Below are positions 35,796-43,162 of a stretch of DNA of 64,000 bases, piece after piece (positions within the stretch are counted from its first letter, which is position 1; each line of letters starts with the position of its first letter). This DNA is from Paenibacillus sp. 1011MAR3C5. GTDB lineage: Bacteria > Bacillota > Bacilli > Paenibacillales > Paenibacillaceae. Below the pieces are notes generated by a model. The model was given only the letters and a program-made list of their open reading frames with translations, had not been told where the DNA came from and did no database searches. A program made the position numbers and the translations under genes. The stretch lies in contig NZ_QZCF01000003.1 of NCBI RefSeq assembly GCF_003591485.1, forward strand, positions 558,001-622,000. Direction: 5' to 3'.

Positions 35796-35821
35796 TTATC
35801 AGTTTAGATCTAAACTGATAA
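35796..35821. promoter_or_regulatory. 26-bp perfect palindromic operator upstream of the MarR gene
   Basis: TTATCAGTTTAGA and its exact reverse complement abut at 35796-35821, between a TTGACG -35-like box (35788-35793) and the MarR gene start at 35847. It is very probably the autoregulatory site of that protein. No second copy lies before the dioxygenase gene, which fits a single operon. Confidence 0.75.
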
Positions 35822-35846
35822 TATAAAACACAATCGAGGTGAACCT

Positions 35847-36299
35847 ATGGAGCATGAGCTTGAAGCCAAATCGGACAAACGGGATGAGCGGCTGGCACTC
35901 CTCATATGGTACCGCTTCTCGCGCATTTATAGTCAAAGCGTTCGCGATTCGGAGCTTCATTTGAAAGCATGGGATTTGACGGTGGCGCAATTCGATGTGA
36001 TCGCACAAATCGGATTGAATAAGCGGTTGACGCAAGGACAGCTGGCCGAGAAGCTGCTCGTCACGAAAGGGAATATTACACAGCTGCTATCCAGACTTGA
36101 GCAAGCGGGATTCATCCAGCGGGAGCAGGAATGGAAGGTTAAGCATGTGTCGCTAACGGATAAAGGCAAGGCCTTATATGAACAAGTGGTTCCGGTGCAG
36201 GAGAGGTTTCAGGCTTCGCATTTTGAGGCGCTTGATCGGGAAGAAAAGGAACAGCTCCTACATTTGCTCAAAAAGCTAAGTGCTAGAACAACAGAATAA
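35847..36299 (+). CDS. MarR-family transcription regulator
   Basis: A 150-residue winged-helix repressor. ATG 35847 follows GAGGTG. The DNA-binding part reads LTQGQLAEKLLVTKGNITQL and QAGFIQREQEWKVKHVSLTD. It resembles MhqR-type regulators that control ring-cleaving dioxygenases in Bacillus; here too the next gene, 13 bases downstream, encodes such a dioxygenase. A perfect palindrome at 35796-35821 is the expected operator. No redox cysteine is visible, so ligand-based derepression is more likely than thiol oxidation. Confidence 0.9.
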   Translation: MEHELEAKSDKRDERLALLIWYRFSRIYSQSVRDSELHLKAWDLTVAQFDVIAQIGLNKRLTQGQLAEKLLVTKGNITQLLSRLEQAGFIQREQEWKVKHVSLTDKGKALYEQVVPVQERFQASHFEALDREEKEQLLHLLKKLSARTTE

Positions 36300-36312
36300 G
36301 GGAGGAATTAAG

Positions 36313-37302
36313 ATGCAACAGCAAGGAAATGTGTTGAGAGGTATTCACCATGTGTCGGCGATTACGGCAAGCGGACCGGATAACTATAAATTTTACACCG
36401 AGGTGCTGGGACTTCGCTTGGTGAAAAAAACGGTGAACCAGGACGATACGTCGATGTATCACCTGTTCTATGGCGATGAGACGGGAAGCCCTGGAACGGA
36501 GTTGACCTTCTTCGAAATTCCAATGGCGGCGCCGAACCGCGAAGGCGTAAGCAGTATTTCGGCCACTTCGCTTCGCGTATCTTCGGATCATTCGCTCCAA
36601 TACTGGAAGGAGAGACTGGCCTCCTTTGGCGTAGAGCACGACGATATTATGGTGAGAGCCGGACGCCATACGCTAGCTTTTCGAGATAAAGAAGGACAGC
36701 GGTTCATTCTCGTCTCGGATGAGCGGAATAGCGGGGTAGCAGGAGGAACGCCATGGGCGAAGAGCCCTGTGCCTGCGGAGCATGCGATTATCGGCCTTGG
36801 TCCCGTTCATCTAACGGTAGCGAATCCGGAACCGACCGATCTAATCCTGACGAGCGTACTGGGGTTCCGCAGAAGAGGCCGCTATCCGGCGCTTGTCGAA
36901 GGCCAGCCAGATATTCTCGTATACGAGACAGGAGAAGGAGGTACTGGCGCGGAGATTCATCTGGAGACGCGGACGGACCTGCCTCGCGAGCGTCAGGGCA
37001 GAGGCGGTGTCCATCATGTCGCATTCCGGGTTGCGGACGAGAAGGAGCTTCGCGAGTGGACGGAGCATCTAAACAAGGCTCGCATCGGCAATTCCGGCTT
37101 TGTGGAACGCTACTACTTCCAGTCGCTCTACTTCCGCGAGCCGAACGGCATCCTGTTCGAGCTTGCCACAGACGGTCCGGGCTTCGCCACCGATGAGGAA
37201 CTGGAGCATCTGGGCGAATCGTTGTCGCTCCCGCCATTCCTGGAGCCCCATCGCGTGCGGATTGAGGCAGGATTGAAGCCGATTGATACTTCAAAAGAGT
37301 AA
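36313..37302 (+). CDS. Ring-cleaving dioxygenase, VOC family (MhqO-like)
   Basis: A 329-residue non-haem metal enzyme with two vicinal-oxygen-chelate modules. ATG 36313 follows GGGAGG; the longer frame starting at 36280 overlaps the MarR gene. The metal ligands fit the family: His in GIHHVSAI, His in GGVHHVAFRV and Glu in GILFELATD. It is probably a hydroquinone or catechol detoxification enzyme induced together with the MarR repressor upstream. A strong terminator follows. Confidence 0.9.
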   Translation: MQQQGNVLRGIHHVSAITASGPDNYKFYTEVLGLRLVKKTVNQDDTSMYHLFYGDETGSPGTELTFFEIPMAAPNREGVSSISATSLRVSSDHSLQYWKERLASFGVEHDDIMVRAGRHTLAFRDKEGQRFILVSDERNSGVAGGTPWAKSPVPAEHAIIGLGPVHLTVANPEPTDLILTSVLGFRRRGRYPALVEGQPDILVYETGEGGTGAEIHLETRTDLPRERQGRGGVHHVAFRVADEKELREWTEHLNKARIGNSGFVERYYFQSLYFREPNGILFELATDGPGFATDEELEHLGESLSLPPFLEPHRVRIEAGLKPIDTSKE

Positions 37303-37323
37303 TCAGAAAATAGATTAATCTCA

Positions 37324-37374
37324 AAAGGCGCTTTCATCTGCTCTCAAATGGAGTAGAAGAAAGCGCCTTTCAAT
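37324..37374 (+). terminator. Rho-independent terminator
   Basis: AAAGGCGCTTTC (37324-37335) and GAAAGCGCCTTT (37359-37370) form a perfect 12-base stem. It lies at the boundary to the lower-GC accessory island; 37375-37597 shows no gene. Confidence 0.85.
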
Positions 37375-37597
37375 ATATTGGCAGCTCTTTAAGCAACGTA
37401 ACAGGAAATTATCTATTTTTAAGCTTTTTAGAAATAAATAATGTGGCCGCAGTAATCGTAATTGAGAGATATAAGACCATCTCTATAGAATTAAAAAGTG
37501 CTTCAATTGAATAATAAATATCGAGCATTTCTAACCTTGTTATAGAATTTGCTTAAGGCTAATGGACGGGAACGAGACTCGCGAATGGAAAGAGCAT

Positions 37598-38215
37598 TTA
37601 TTGTCGAATCTTTAATCGCTCAAATTTTTTCAAAGCTTGCTTTGTTGAGCGGACGTTTAGCTTTTTTAGAATTTGGCTGATTTGATTTTTAACCGTGCTT
37701 TCTGCTTTGAATAGCATCTGTCCAATTGTTTTTTGCGAGTATCCTTGTTGCAGAAGTTCGAATATTTCTCTTTCGGCTGGAGTTAAATCCTTAAGTAAAT
37801 CGTTTGCCATGAGACGTGCATAATCTTGGAGCAATACTTTAATCGGCATATGGTCATGCATGATGCTTCGAATGATGGCGGGCAATTGTTTATAGTTTGT
37901 TTTGGACATATAGTGAATGGCGCCTGCGCTGAATGCTTCCAATATAATTTCTTTCTCGGTAAGCACCGTCAACATGATGATTTTTACGGGTTTTATACGA
38001 ATCATTTCTGCAGCAATTTGAATGCCATCCAGATTGTTTCCAGTTAAATTGATATCCATAAGTACGACATCCGCATGTTGAAATTGTAATAGGGCTTCAT
38101 TTGCTGTATCAACAACACCAATTATTTTCATATCTGACTCTTTCGATATATAGTGACTGATGCCGCTCTGCCAAATAGGGTCGTCTTCAACGAGCAAAAC
38201 ATTAATCTCAGGCAT
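37598..38215 (-). CDS. Response regulator, NarL/LuxR type
   Basis: A 205-residue regulator. ATG 38215 overlaps the kinase gene stop by eight bases and has GAGGGA upstream; the longer open frame lies inside the kinase gene. The receiver domain shows VLLVEDDPIW, phospho-acceptor Asp in ADVVLMDINLTG, and Lys in HYMSKTNY. The C-terminal LuxR HTH reads LTPAEREIFELLQQGYSQKT, then ESTVKNQISQILKKLNVRS. It is translationally coupled to the kinase. Its position next to a bacteriocin-type gene set suggests it controls that set. Confidence 0.93.
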   Translation of the reverse strand: MPEINVLLVEDDPIWQSGISHYISKESDMKIIGVVDTANEALLQFQHADVVLMDINLTGNNLDGIQIAAEMIRIKPVKIIMLTVLTEKEIILEAFSAGAIHYMSKTNYKQLPAIIRSIMHDHMPIKVLLQDYARLMANDLLKDLTPAEREIFELLQQGYSQKTIGQMLFKAESTVKNQISQILKKLNVRSTKQALKKFERLKIRQ

Positions 38216-39605
38216 ATATATCCCTCGTCTCATGATGAATATGTATAATCGATTTGAATTTCGGCCAATTAATACGAACAGAGGTCCCATTTCCTTTTTC
38301 ACTTGTAATCTGCAGTACCCCTCCATGAGCTTCAATTACTTTATAGCAGTACGTTAGACCCAATCCATAATTTGATTTCAATCCTTTGGTTGTAAAGAAG
38401 GGATCATAGACATACAGCATGTTTTCTTTGGTTATGCCAGTTCCATTGTCTTTGAACTCCATGCAGATCTCCTCGCCAATCATTTTAGCTTTTATATGGA
38501 TACTAGTATTGGCATGCGAGGCTTCAATGGAATTCGATATGATATTTTGAAAAGTTTCTTGCATAAGTACTGGATCGCATATGATGATAAGGTCATCGGG
38601 AACGGATACATGTATTTGTATGGATTTGTTTTTGAGGTTTGACTGCATCGAAACAACACTGTTGGTAATAAGCTCTATTAAGGGGGTTTCCTTCTCGAAT
38701 AGAACGATTCCTTGAGCATGATGGTGCAAGCGATCCATCATATGTAATACATGCTTTGAGGTAGATTGAATGTATTTAATATTTTGTTCAATCTCATGCA
38801 GATTTTGCTTGCTGCTGACTTGAGCGATTTGATCGGAAAGAATGTTAATTTTGCCGAGTTCATTTTTTAAGGTGTGCTGCAAGAGCACAATACCGGACGT
38901 TAAGGTGCGCAAATTGCTGTTCATTCGAACTTTCTCGATGTGGACCTTGAATCCAAACAGCCCCCACTTATAAATAAAAATTGAGAAAATCAGAAACAAA
39001 ACGGAGATGGAGATGATATTAAATCTCCAGGCATCTTCATAATGAAACAGTCGAAGGATATAGTTCGATATTAATTGGAAAATGACAGGAGGCAAAGCCA
39101 ATAACATGATTGCCAACTTGTTTCTTTTCAGAATGGGACTGCTCTCTTTTGAGTAAGCATGGATTAAAAGAACGGAACCGAGTATAACATAAGGCCCAAC
39201 CCAGACAAGCAGCAAATGATAGTTATGATCAACAATGGGTTGAAATGGAGTAATCCAAAACATAATGATCATCGGCAGCGCTGCTGCTATAGACAATCGT
39301 CGCAAAGCTTTCTTTGAAGCATAGTTGGAGTAGTATAGGGCGAACATAAGAAAAGCGTATGGCAAACCATTCGTGTTGGTGAATGAGCCTATATTGTACA
39401 GAGGAATGGTCATACTCTCCAAAAAATCAGCACTCATCTGGTATTTGCGAAGAGAAGGCATGAATGTCTCGGTCCAGGCTCTCCCGAACCCTCCAAAGCC
39501 CCCGCAAAAGGTAATAAGCGCCGCCCATCTGGTAGAAACCGTCTTCCAATCAAAAACAATCATTAAAATGGTTAAGATCCATAAAATCATAAACGTTATG
39601 ACCAT
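38208..39605 (-). CDS. Membrane sensor histidine kinase
   Basis: A 465-residue kinase. ATG 39605 follows CGAGGTGG; an in-frame GTG at 39662 has no ribosome site. The N-terminal half has about eight transmembrane helices, no large extracellular domain, and so suits sensing of a membrane-active or peptide signal. The phospho-acceptor region is atypical, HTLKNELGKINILSDQI, as in HATPase_c_5-type kinases. The ATPase has NIISNSIEASHAN, DNGTGI and FFTTKGLKSNYGLGL. It pairs with the NarL-type regulator whose gene overlaps its end. Quorum or antibiotic sensing is inferred from context. Confidence 0.9.
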   Translation of the reverse strand: MVITFMILWILTILMIVFDWKTVSTRWAALITFCGGFGGFGRAWTETFMPSLRKYQMSADFLESMTIPLYNIGSFTNTNGLPYAFLMFALYYSNYASKKALRRLSIAAALPMIIMFWITPFQPIVDHNYHLLLVWVGPYVILGSVLLIHAYSKESSPILKRNKLAIMLLALPPVIFQLISNYILRLFHYEDAWRFNIISISVLFLIFSIFIYKWGLFGFKVHIEKVRMNSNLRTLTSGIVLLQHTLKNELGKINILSDQIAQVSSKQNLHEIEQNIKYIQSTSKHVLHMMDRLHHHAQGIVLFEKETPLIELITNSVVSMQSNLKNKSIQIHVSVPDDLIIICDPVLMQETFQNIISNSIEASHANTSIHIKAKMIGEEICMEFKDNGTGITKENMLYVYDPFFTTKGLKSNYGLGLTYCYKVIEAHGGVLQITSEKGNGTSVRINWPKFKSIIHIHHETRDIYA

Positions 39606-40040
39606 CAAGCCACCTCGGCTTCTAAGTTTTAGGCTTTGATAATAATGCAATGCTTTTACCACTCAATGTAAAGCCAAGAAGAAGACTAGTACTATTTTCA
39701 TAAATAATAGTATACAACTTTGGAATAATTTTCAATGGAAGTGGTCTAATTTTCTTAGTGAGGGGGTTGTTATTACATCATTTCTGATTCACGTGCTCGA
39801 TATGGGAAAACGGGCTAACCTGTAGGTCTGATGAAGGTCTGTGAACTAGAGTACTATATTTTTTAGGACTACTCAGTTCTTGAATCAATATTCATAATAA
39901 TAACAACGCAATTCAGATTTCGGAAAATACGATTTGTTTTTTCGTTTATCAGAAAAAATAGAACTATTATACTATTAATATCATTAGATAGTCCTATTTT
40001 ATGTATTTAAGAAGCATTTGAGAGGGAGTTGAGATTTGCT
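39606..40040. promoter_or_regulatory. Divergent regulatory region with repeated TAGnACTA-type motifs
   Basis: No gene lies here. Two inverted repeats are seen: TACTATT/AATAGTA at 39690-39712, and AAAATAGAACTAT (39955-39967) facing ATAGTCCTATTTT (39988-40000), 12 of 13 positions matching. A half-site TTAGGACTACT is near 39874, and AGTACTAT occurs at 39688 and 39850. The AT-rich region divides the two-component pair from the GAF/LuxR gene; these are candidate binding sites of a LuxR-type regulator. Confidence 0.5.
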
Positions 40041-40877
40041 GTGGCTTTAACGTTTGAATTTGAAACGGAGAAGGTTATACAGCCCTGGCGGACAATAACA
40101 TCTTTAGATACCACGCTGTTAAAGAATTGGGCTAAGCAACGACTGGACGATGCACATCATTACAACATGCAATCTAACATGAAAGAAAGATTAAAAGAGG
40201 ATGTACTAAAGCAATACGTTAAGAGTAGTGAAATATTAATAAGTGTGGCTAACAGGCATTGTGAAAGCACAGTGTCCGGTATGTTTAAATCAGTTTTATT
40301 CATTCTAACTTCTGCTGAAGGCATTGTTTTATCCGTTTCCGGCCCTCAGGAGCTTGTTAATACCCTGAATCGAAATCACAATTTAGGACCAGGCTCCGTT
40401 TTTACCATACAAAATGCAGGATTGAACGCAATAAGCATCTCCATAGAATTAATGGACTGGGTATATTTAACCGGGGCTGAACATGACTTTAAACTGTTCA
40501 AGGAATGGGATTGTTTTTGTAGTCCTGTTAGACAAAATGGCGAAATTATCGGTTATTTGGATATGTCATTTTCGGTTCAAGAAGATCATCTCTTATTGGC
40601 AGGGCTTTTCGCTTTTACGCTTAAAAGCATTGAAGAGGAATTAGGGAAACAAGATCAACAGAAATCGATCTACGAGCATTTTCAAACCTATCGACTTTCG
40701 CCAAGAGAAAAAGAAATTGGATATTTTTGGCTAAAAAATTATGGTGCATTACGGATTGCTAGTGAACTAGGTTTAACAGAGGGAACTGTTAGAAATGTGG
40801 TTAAAAAAATATATCGAAAAACAGAAGTATCTGACAAGGGTCAATTTATTAGGAAGTTTCTAAATGGACTTATTTAG
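40041..40877 (+). CDS. Transcription regulator, GAF-like sensor plus LuxR HTH
   Basis: A 278-residue protein. GTG 40041 is preferred (GAGGGAG lies 12 bases upstream); TTG 40029 is too close to that site. Residues about 65-190 resemble the GAF sensor of sigma-54-type activators such as AcoR (FILTSAEGIVLSVSG, then NAISISIELM and WDCFCSPVRQNGEIIGYLDM). The C-terminus has a LuxR-type HTH (YRLSPREKEIGYFWLKNYGA, then ELGLTEGTVRNVVKKIYRKT). There is no receiver domain or sigma-54 ATPase, an unusual pairing. Transcribed toward the peptide genes, it is a candidate second control layer of the bacteriocin locus. Confidence 0.75.
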   Translation: MALTFEFETEKVIQPWRTITSLDTTLLKNWAKQRLDDAHHYNMQSNMKERLKEDVLKQYVKSSEILISVANRHCESTVSGMFKSVLFILTSAEGIVLSVSGPQELVNTLNRNHNLGPGSVFTIQNAGLNAISISIELMDWVYLTGAEHDFKLFKEWDCFCSPVRQNGEIIGYLDMSFSVQEDHLLLAGLFAFTLKSIEEELGKQDQQKSIYEHFQTYRLSPREKEIGYFWLKNYGALRIASELGLTEGTVRNVVKKIYRKTEVSDKGQFIRKFLNGLI

Positions 40878-41131
40878 TATTTTCATTGGGAATGATTCTT
40901 ACCCAAGTGAGAGTTGGTCATATATCCTATTTGGGACATATACCTTAAAGTTGAGTTGTGTTAATTTTTATATAACTTCAAAATTAACACAAATTATCCG
41001 ATCTCTAACAGATATCTTTTGCAGCCAAATCTGTCATGATCATTTGAGATATACCTGGTTGAGGATTCATTAACTCTGAAGTGGATGACTAACGATATCT
41101 CGAGTCTTGTGAGGGGAGAATTACATAACTT

Positions 41132-41608
41132 ATGATAATAGTGGAAACGGGAAGAGAATTTAAAATTGAGAATGTGTTGTCGCTTAGAAAAAAAATGACA
41201 CAACAAGAAATACAACAGGAAATGATGAATATTGGTAAACTCCTTGAGCAGAACGGTCTCAAAAAAAATGGTCCGATTGTAACGGCTACCTTTACAATTG
41301 AGCAGTCAAATGAACAACAACTATTAGATATGGAGATTTTGGTTCCTCTAGACAAGCCTGCGAAATTGCATGGTATATATAAATTTAAAGATGTCTTTCA
41401 CCTCGTGAATGCAGTTTATGCTAGACATGAGGGCAATCCCAATACGTTACAGAATACATATAACGAGATAGATCAATATACTAGGGAAAATGCTTTGCAA
41501 CTGATAACAGTAGCATACAATGTAAATATTGTTGAACTACATCCTGGGCAATCCATGGATGATATGATTGTAGATGTTTATATTGGAGTGAATCCATCAA
41601 TTTTATAG
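41132..41608 (+). CDS. Small cytosolic protein, possibly DUF5085 type
   Basis: A 158-residue soluble protein. ATG 41132 follows GAGGGGAG, with a rather long spacing. The N-terminus MIIVETGREFKIENVLSLRK and segment GPIVTATFTIEQSNEQQLLD resemble what I recall of DUF5085, a GyrI-like ligand-binding fold, but this is from memory. No catalytic residues or signal peptide are seen. It is placed directly before the two leader-peptide genes on the same strand, so a role in immunity, maturation or control of the peptides is possible. Confidence 0.6.
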   Translation: MIIVETGREFKIENVLSLRKKMTQQEIQQEMMNIGKLLEQNGLKKNGPIVTATFTIEQSNEQQLLDMEILVPLDKPAKLHGIYKFKDVFHLVNAVYARHEGNPNTLQNTYNEIDQYTRENALQLITVAYNVNIVELHPGQSMDDMIVDVYIGVNPSIL

Positions 41609-41718
41609 TTAATGATTTTAGTTGTAAATCCTTGATACATAGTTCAAAGTGTTATGTCTCTATCTATCAGGATTACAATTGAAATAAAAAAATAAAGAAA
41701 ATATTAAGGAGGATTTAA

Positions 41719-41988
41719 ATGACAAATGCACTGGTAATGAAGAATAGTCATTTTGTTGAGTTGACAAGTGACGAAATGATGTTTGTGGATGGAGGGAATA
41801 TTTGGAAGGGTCTTGCGGGAGCAGCAGGAGCAATCTTAATTGGAGCTGCTCCCTTGGGAGGAATACTTGCGGGAATTGGTGGAAGCGTTGTAGGTACACC
41901 TGTAGTAGGGGTAGCTGCAGGGATTGGTACAGCAGCTACTATGGTGAGTTACGGCGCAAACTTGTTAGATTATGCGACAAAAAAATAA
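41719..41988 (+). CDS. Bacteriocin-like precursor 1, double-glycine leader
   Basis: An 89-residue precursor behind an excellent ribosome site (AAGGAGG, 41706-41712). The leader MTNALVMKNSHFVELTSDEM ends at FVDGG (Gly25-Gly26) and fits the double-glycine consensus at every key position: Leu at -12, Glu at -8, Met at -7, Val at -4, GG at -2/-1. The predicted mature part of 63 residues (NIWKGLAGAAGAILIGAAPL and on) is very rich in Gly and Ala, hydrophobic, with a GxxxG motif (GSVVG) and a basic end (ATKK). These are features of pore-forming two-peptide (class IIb-like) bacteriocins. It is followed 25 bases later by a second precursor. Confidence 0.85.
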   Translation: MTNALVMKNSHFVELTSDEMMFVDGGNIWKGLAGAAGAILIGAAPLGGILAGIGGSVVGTPVVGVAAGIGTAATMVSYGANLLDYATKK

Positions 41989-42013
41989 TTTCAATTAAGA
42001 AAGGATGAAGGAT

Positions 42014-42271
42014 ATGGAACTATCTATTTCTCATGGTTTTGTTGAATTAAATGAATTCACGCTTTTCGATGTAAATGCAGGTAGTGTTTGGGGCGTTATT
42101 GGTGGTATAGCGACGGTAGTTGCAGGCGTAGCGGGTGTTGTTGGTGGTGCAGCATTATTCGCTGCTCCTGAGCCTACAATGGCTACAAAATATGCAGGTG
42201 CTGCCTCAATAGGACTTGGGGTAGGGGCTATTGCTGCAGGTGTTTCACAGATTGCATCGAACTTAAAGTAA
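42014..42271 (+). CDS. Bacteriocin-like precursor 2, double-glycine-type leader
   Basis: An 85-residue precursor. ATG 42014 is chosen, with AAGAAAGG at nine bases; an ATG at 42005 overlaps the site. The leader MELSISHGFVELNEFTLFDV ends in NAG: Leu -12, Leu -7, Val -4, Ala -2, Gly -1, so the cut is at Ala-Gly rather than Gly-Gly. It shares SH(G)FVEL with precursor 1. The mature 62 residues (SVWGVIGGIATVVAGVAGVV and on) have GxxxG motifs (GVIGG, GVVGG), a central APEP break, and one Lys at the end. It is probably the partner peptide of precursor 1. Confidence 0.82.
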   Translation: MELSISHGFVELNEFTLFDVNAGSVWGVIGGIATVVAGVAGVVGGAALFAAPEPTMATKYAGAASIGLGVGAIAAGVSQIASNLK

Positions 42272-42291
42272 TTAATCCTGAGTTGTTTTGA

Positions 42292-42336
42292 TTGTGCAAG
42301 AAGGAATTCATTATGAATTCCTTCTTTCACAATTTT
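42292..42336 (+). terminator. Strong stem-loop after the peptide genes
   Basis: AAGAAGGAATTCAT and ATGAATTCCTTCTT pair perfectly, extended by TTGTG/CACAA, followed by TTTTTAATT. It would end or attenuate transcription after the abundant precursor mRNA. Confidence 0.88.
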
Positions 42337-42399
42337 TAATTGAACATTAAGTATTTCGAGAATAATTGGATATCTGTTCTGAGGGAGGTAACAAGGGTA

Positions 42400-42585
42400 A
42401 TGGAAAAAAAAATTAAAGCTTATAAATTCTCCATGTTAGCATCTGGTATATTGACAATTGTATTGTTAGTTAACTTCTTATCCTTTAAAAGAAACTTAGA
42501 TGGAGTATTGTTTATTATAGGTGTTTTTACACTTATTTTCACTTTTGTTTGTTACAAAATAGATACGAAAAATCGAGAAAAATAA
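42400..42585 (+). CDS. Small two-helix membrane protein, candidate immunity protein
   Basis: A 61-residue protein. ATG 42400 follows GGGAGG at 11 bases; the frame opens at 42340 without a site. It has a basic start (MEKKIKAYKF), two hydrophobic helices (SMLASGILTIVLLVNFL and GVLFIIGVFTLIFTFV) and a charged end. Size, topology and position right after the two precursor genes are those of class II bacteriocin immunity proteins. No sequence family was recognised, so the role is inferred from context only. Confidence 0.6.
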   Translation: MEKKIKAYKFSMLASGILTIVLLVNFLSFKRNLDGVLFIIGVFTLIFTFVCYKIDTKNREK

Positions 42586-42589
42586 CTGA

Positions 42590-42990
42590 AGCGTATTTGA
42601 AGCTGTTCCTGCCCGCATCATTGCAGAACCGTGAAGGCTTGCGTCACATCGCTGACGACATGCTGTGCCCATAACGGCATCGCAACTCAGTAGATAGCAT
42701 AAGCAAGTCGATTCCGAACTATTGCGACAGGTATTCTAACGATTGGCCAAGCTTGTCATGTTTCGCCATGGTGCTGTGCCTCACCGTTACAAGCTTAAAA
42801 TCATCGACTCGACTACCGTGACCTTGTGTTTGCAGAAGTTCAAGCGGGCCTAATTTCGAAAACAAAAGTCACGGAAGTTAAGAAAACGACCAAACCCAAT
42901 TGTATGAACTCCTTTATGCCGAGGTCAACCAGATTTGGATTTCTCTGATTCATTTTGCTTGCTCATGCTGATGACAAATCTACATAAATC
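42590..42990 (+). mobile_element. Remnant of an IS4-family transposase gene
   Basis: Scattered over several frames are pieces typical of IS4 transposases: EAYLKLFLPASLQNREGLRH with IADDMLC near 42592-42668, KLKIIDSTTVTLCLQKFKRA (the first DDE Asp in IIDSTT) near 42793-42852, and DQTQLYELLYAEVNQ near 42888-42932. Many stops, frameshifts and internal losses show it is dead. No terminal inverted repeats were found. It sits between the immunity candidate and the exporter genes and marks past mobile DNA in the island. Confidence 0.75.
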
Positions 42991-43000
42991 AACCAAATGG

Positions 43001-43034
43001 AAGGACTACCTATAAGGGCTGTCTGTCCTTTTTC
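43001..43034 (+). terminator. Possible terminator before the exporter operon
   Basis: AAGGAC (43001-43006) pairs with GTCCTT (43025-43030), followed by TTTT. The exporter start is 130 bases downstream, so the exporter likely has its own promoter in 43035-43160. Confidence 0.5.
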
Positions 43035-43162
43035 ATTTCACCTTAAAATATTTTCCGAAAATTCGTTCACTTCAAGTTATGAGGTTTTATGCAACGCTAA
43101 TGATCCAGAATAGGATTCTGTAAACTTATATGATAGATTTTGATATTAAGGAGTACATCAAG

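Noticed and set aside
40864-41073. 69-residue open frame after the GAF/LuxR gene
   Set aside because: It overlaps that gene's end, lacks a ribosome site and has no recognisable features.
42590-43130. Functional insertion sequence
   Set aside because: The transposase pieces are in several frames with stops and gaps, and no terminal inverted repeats were found.
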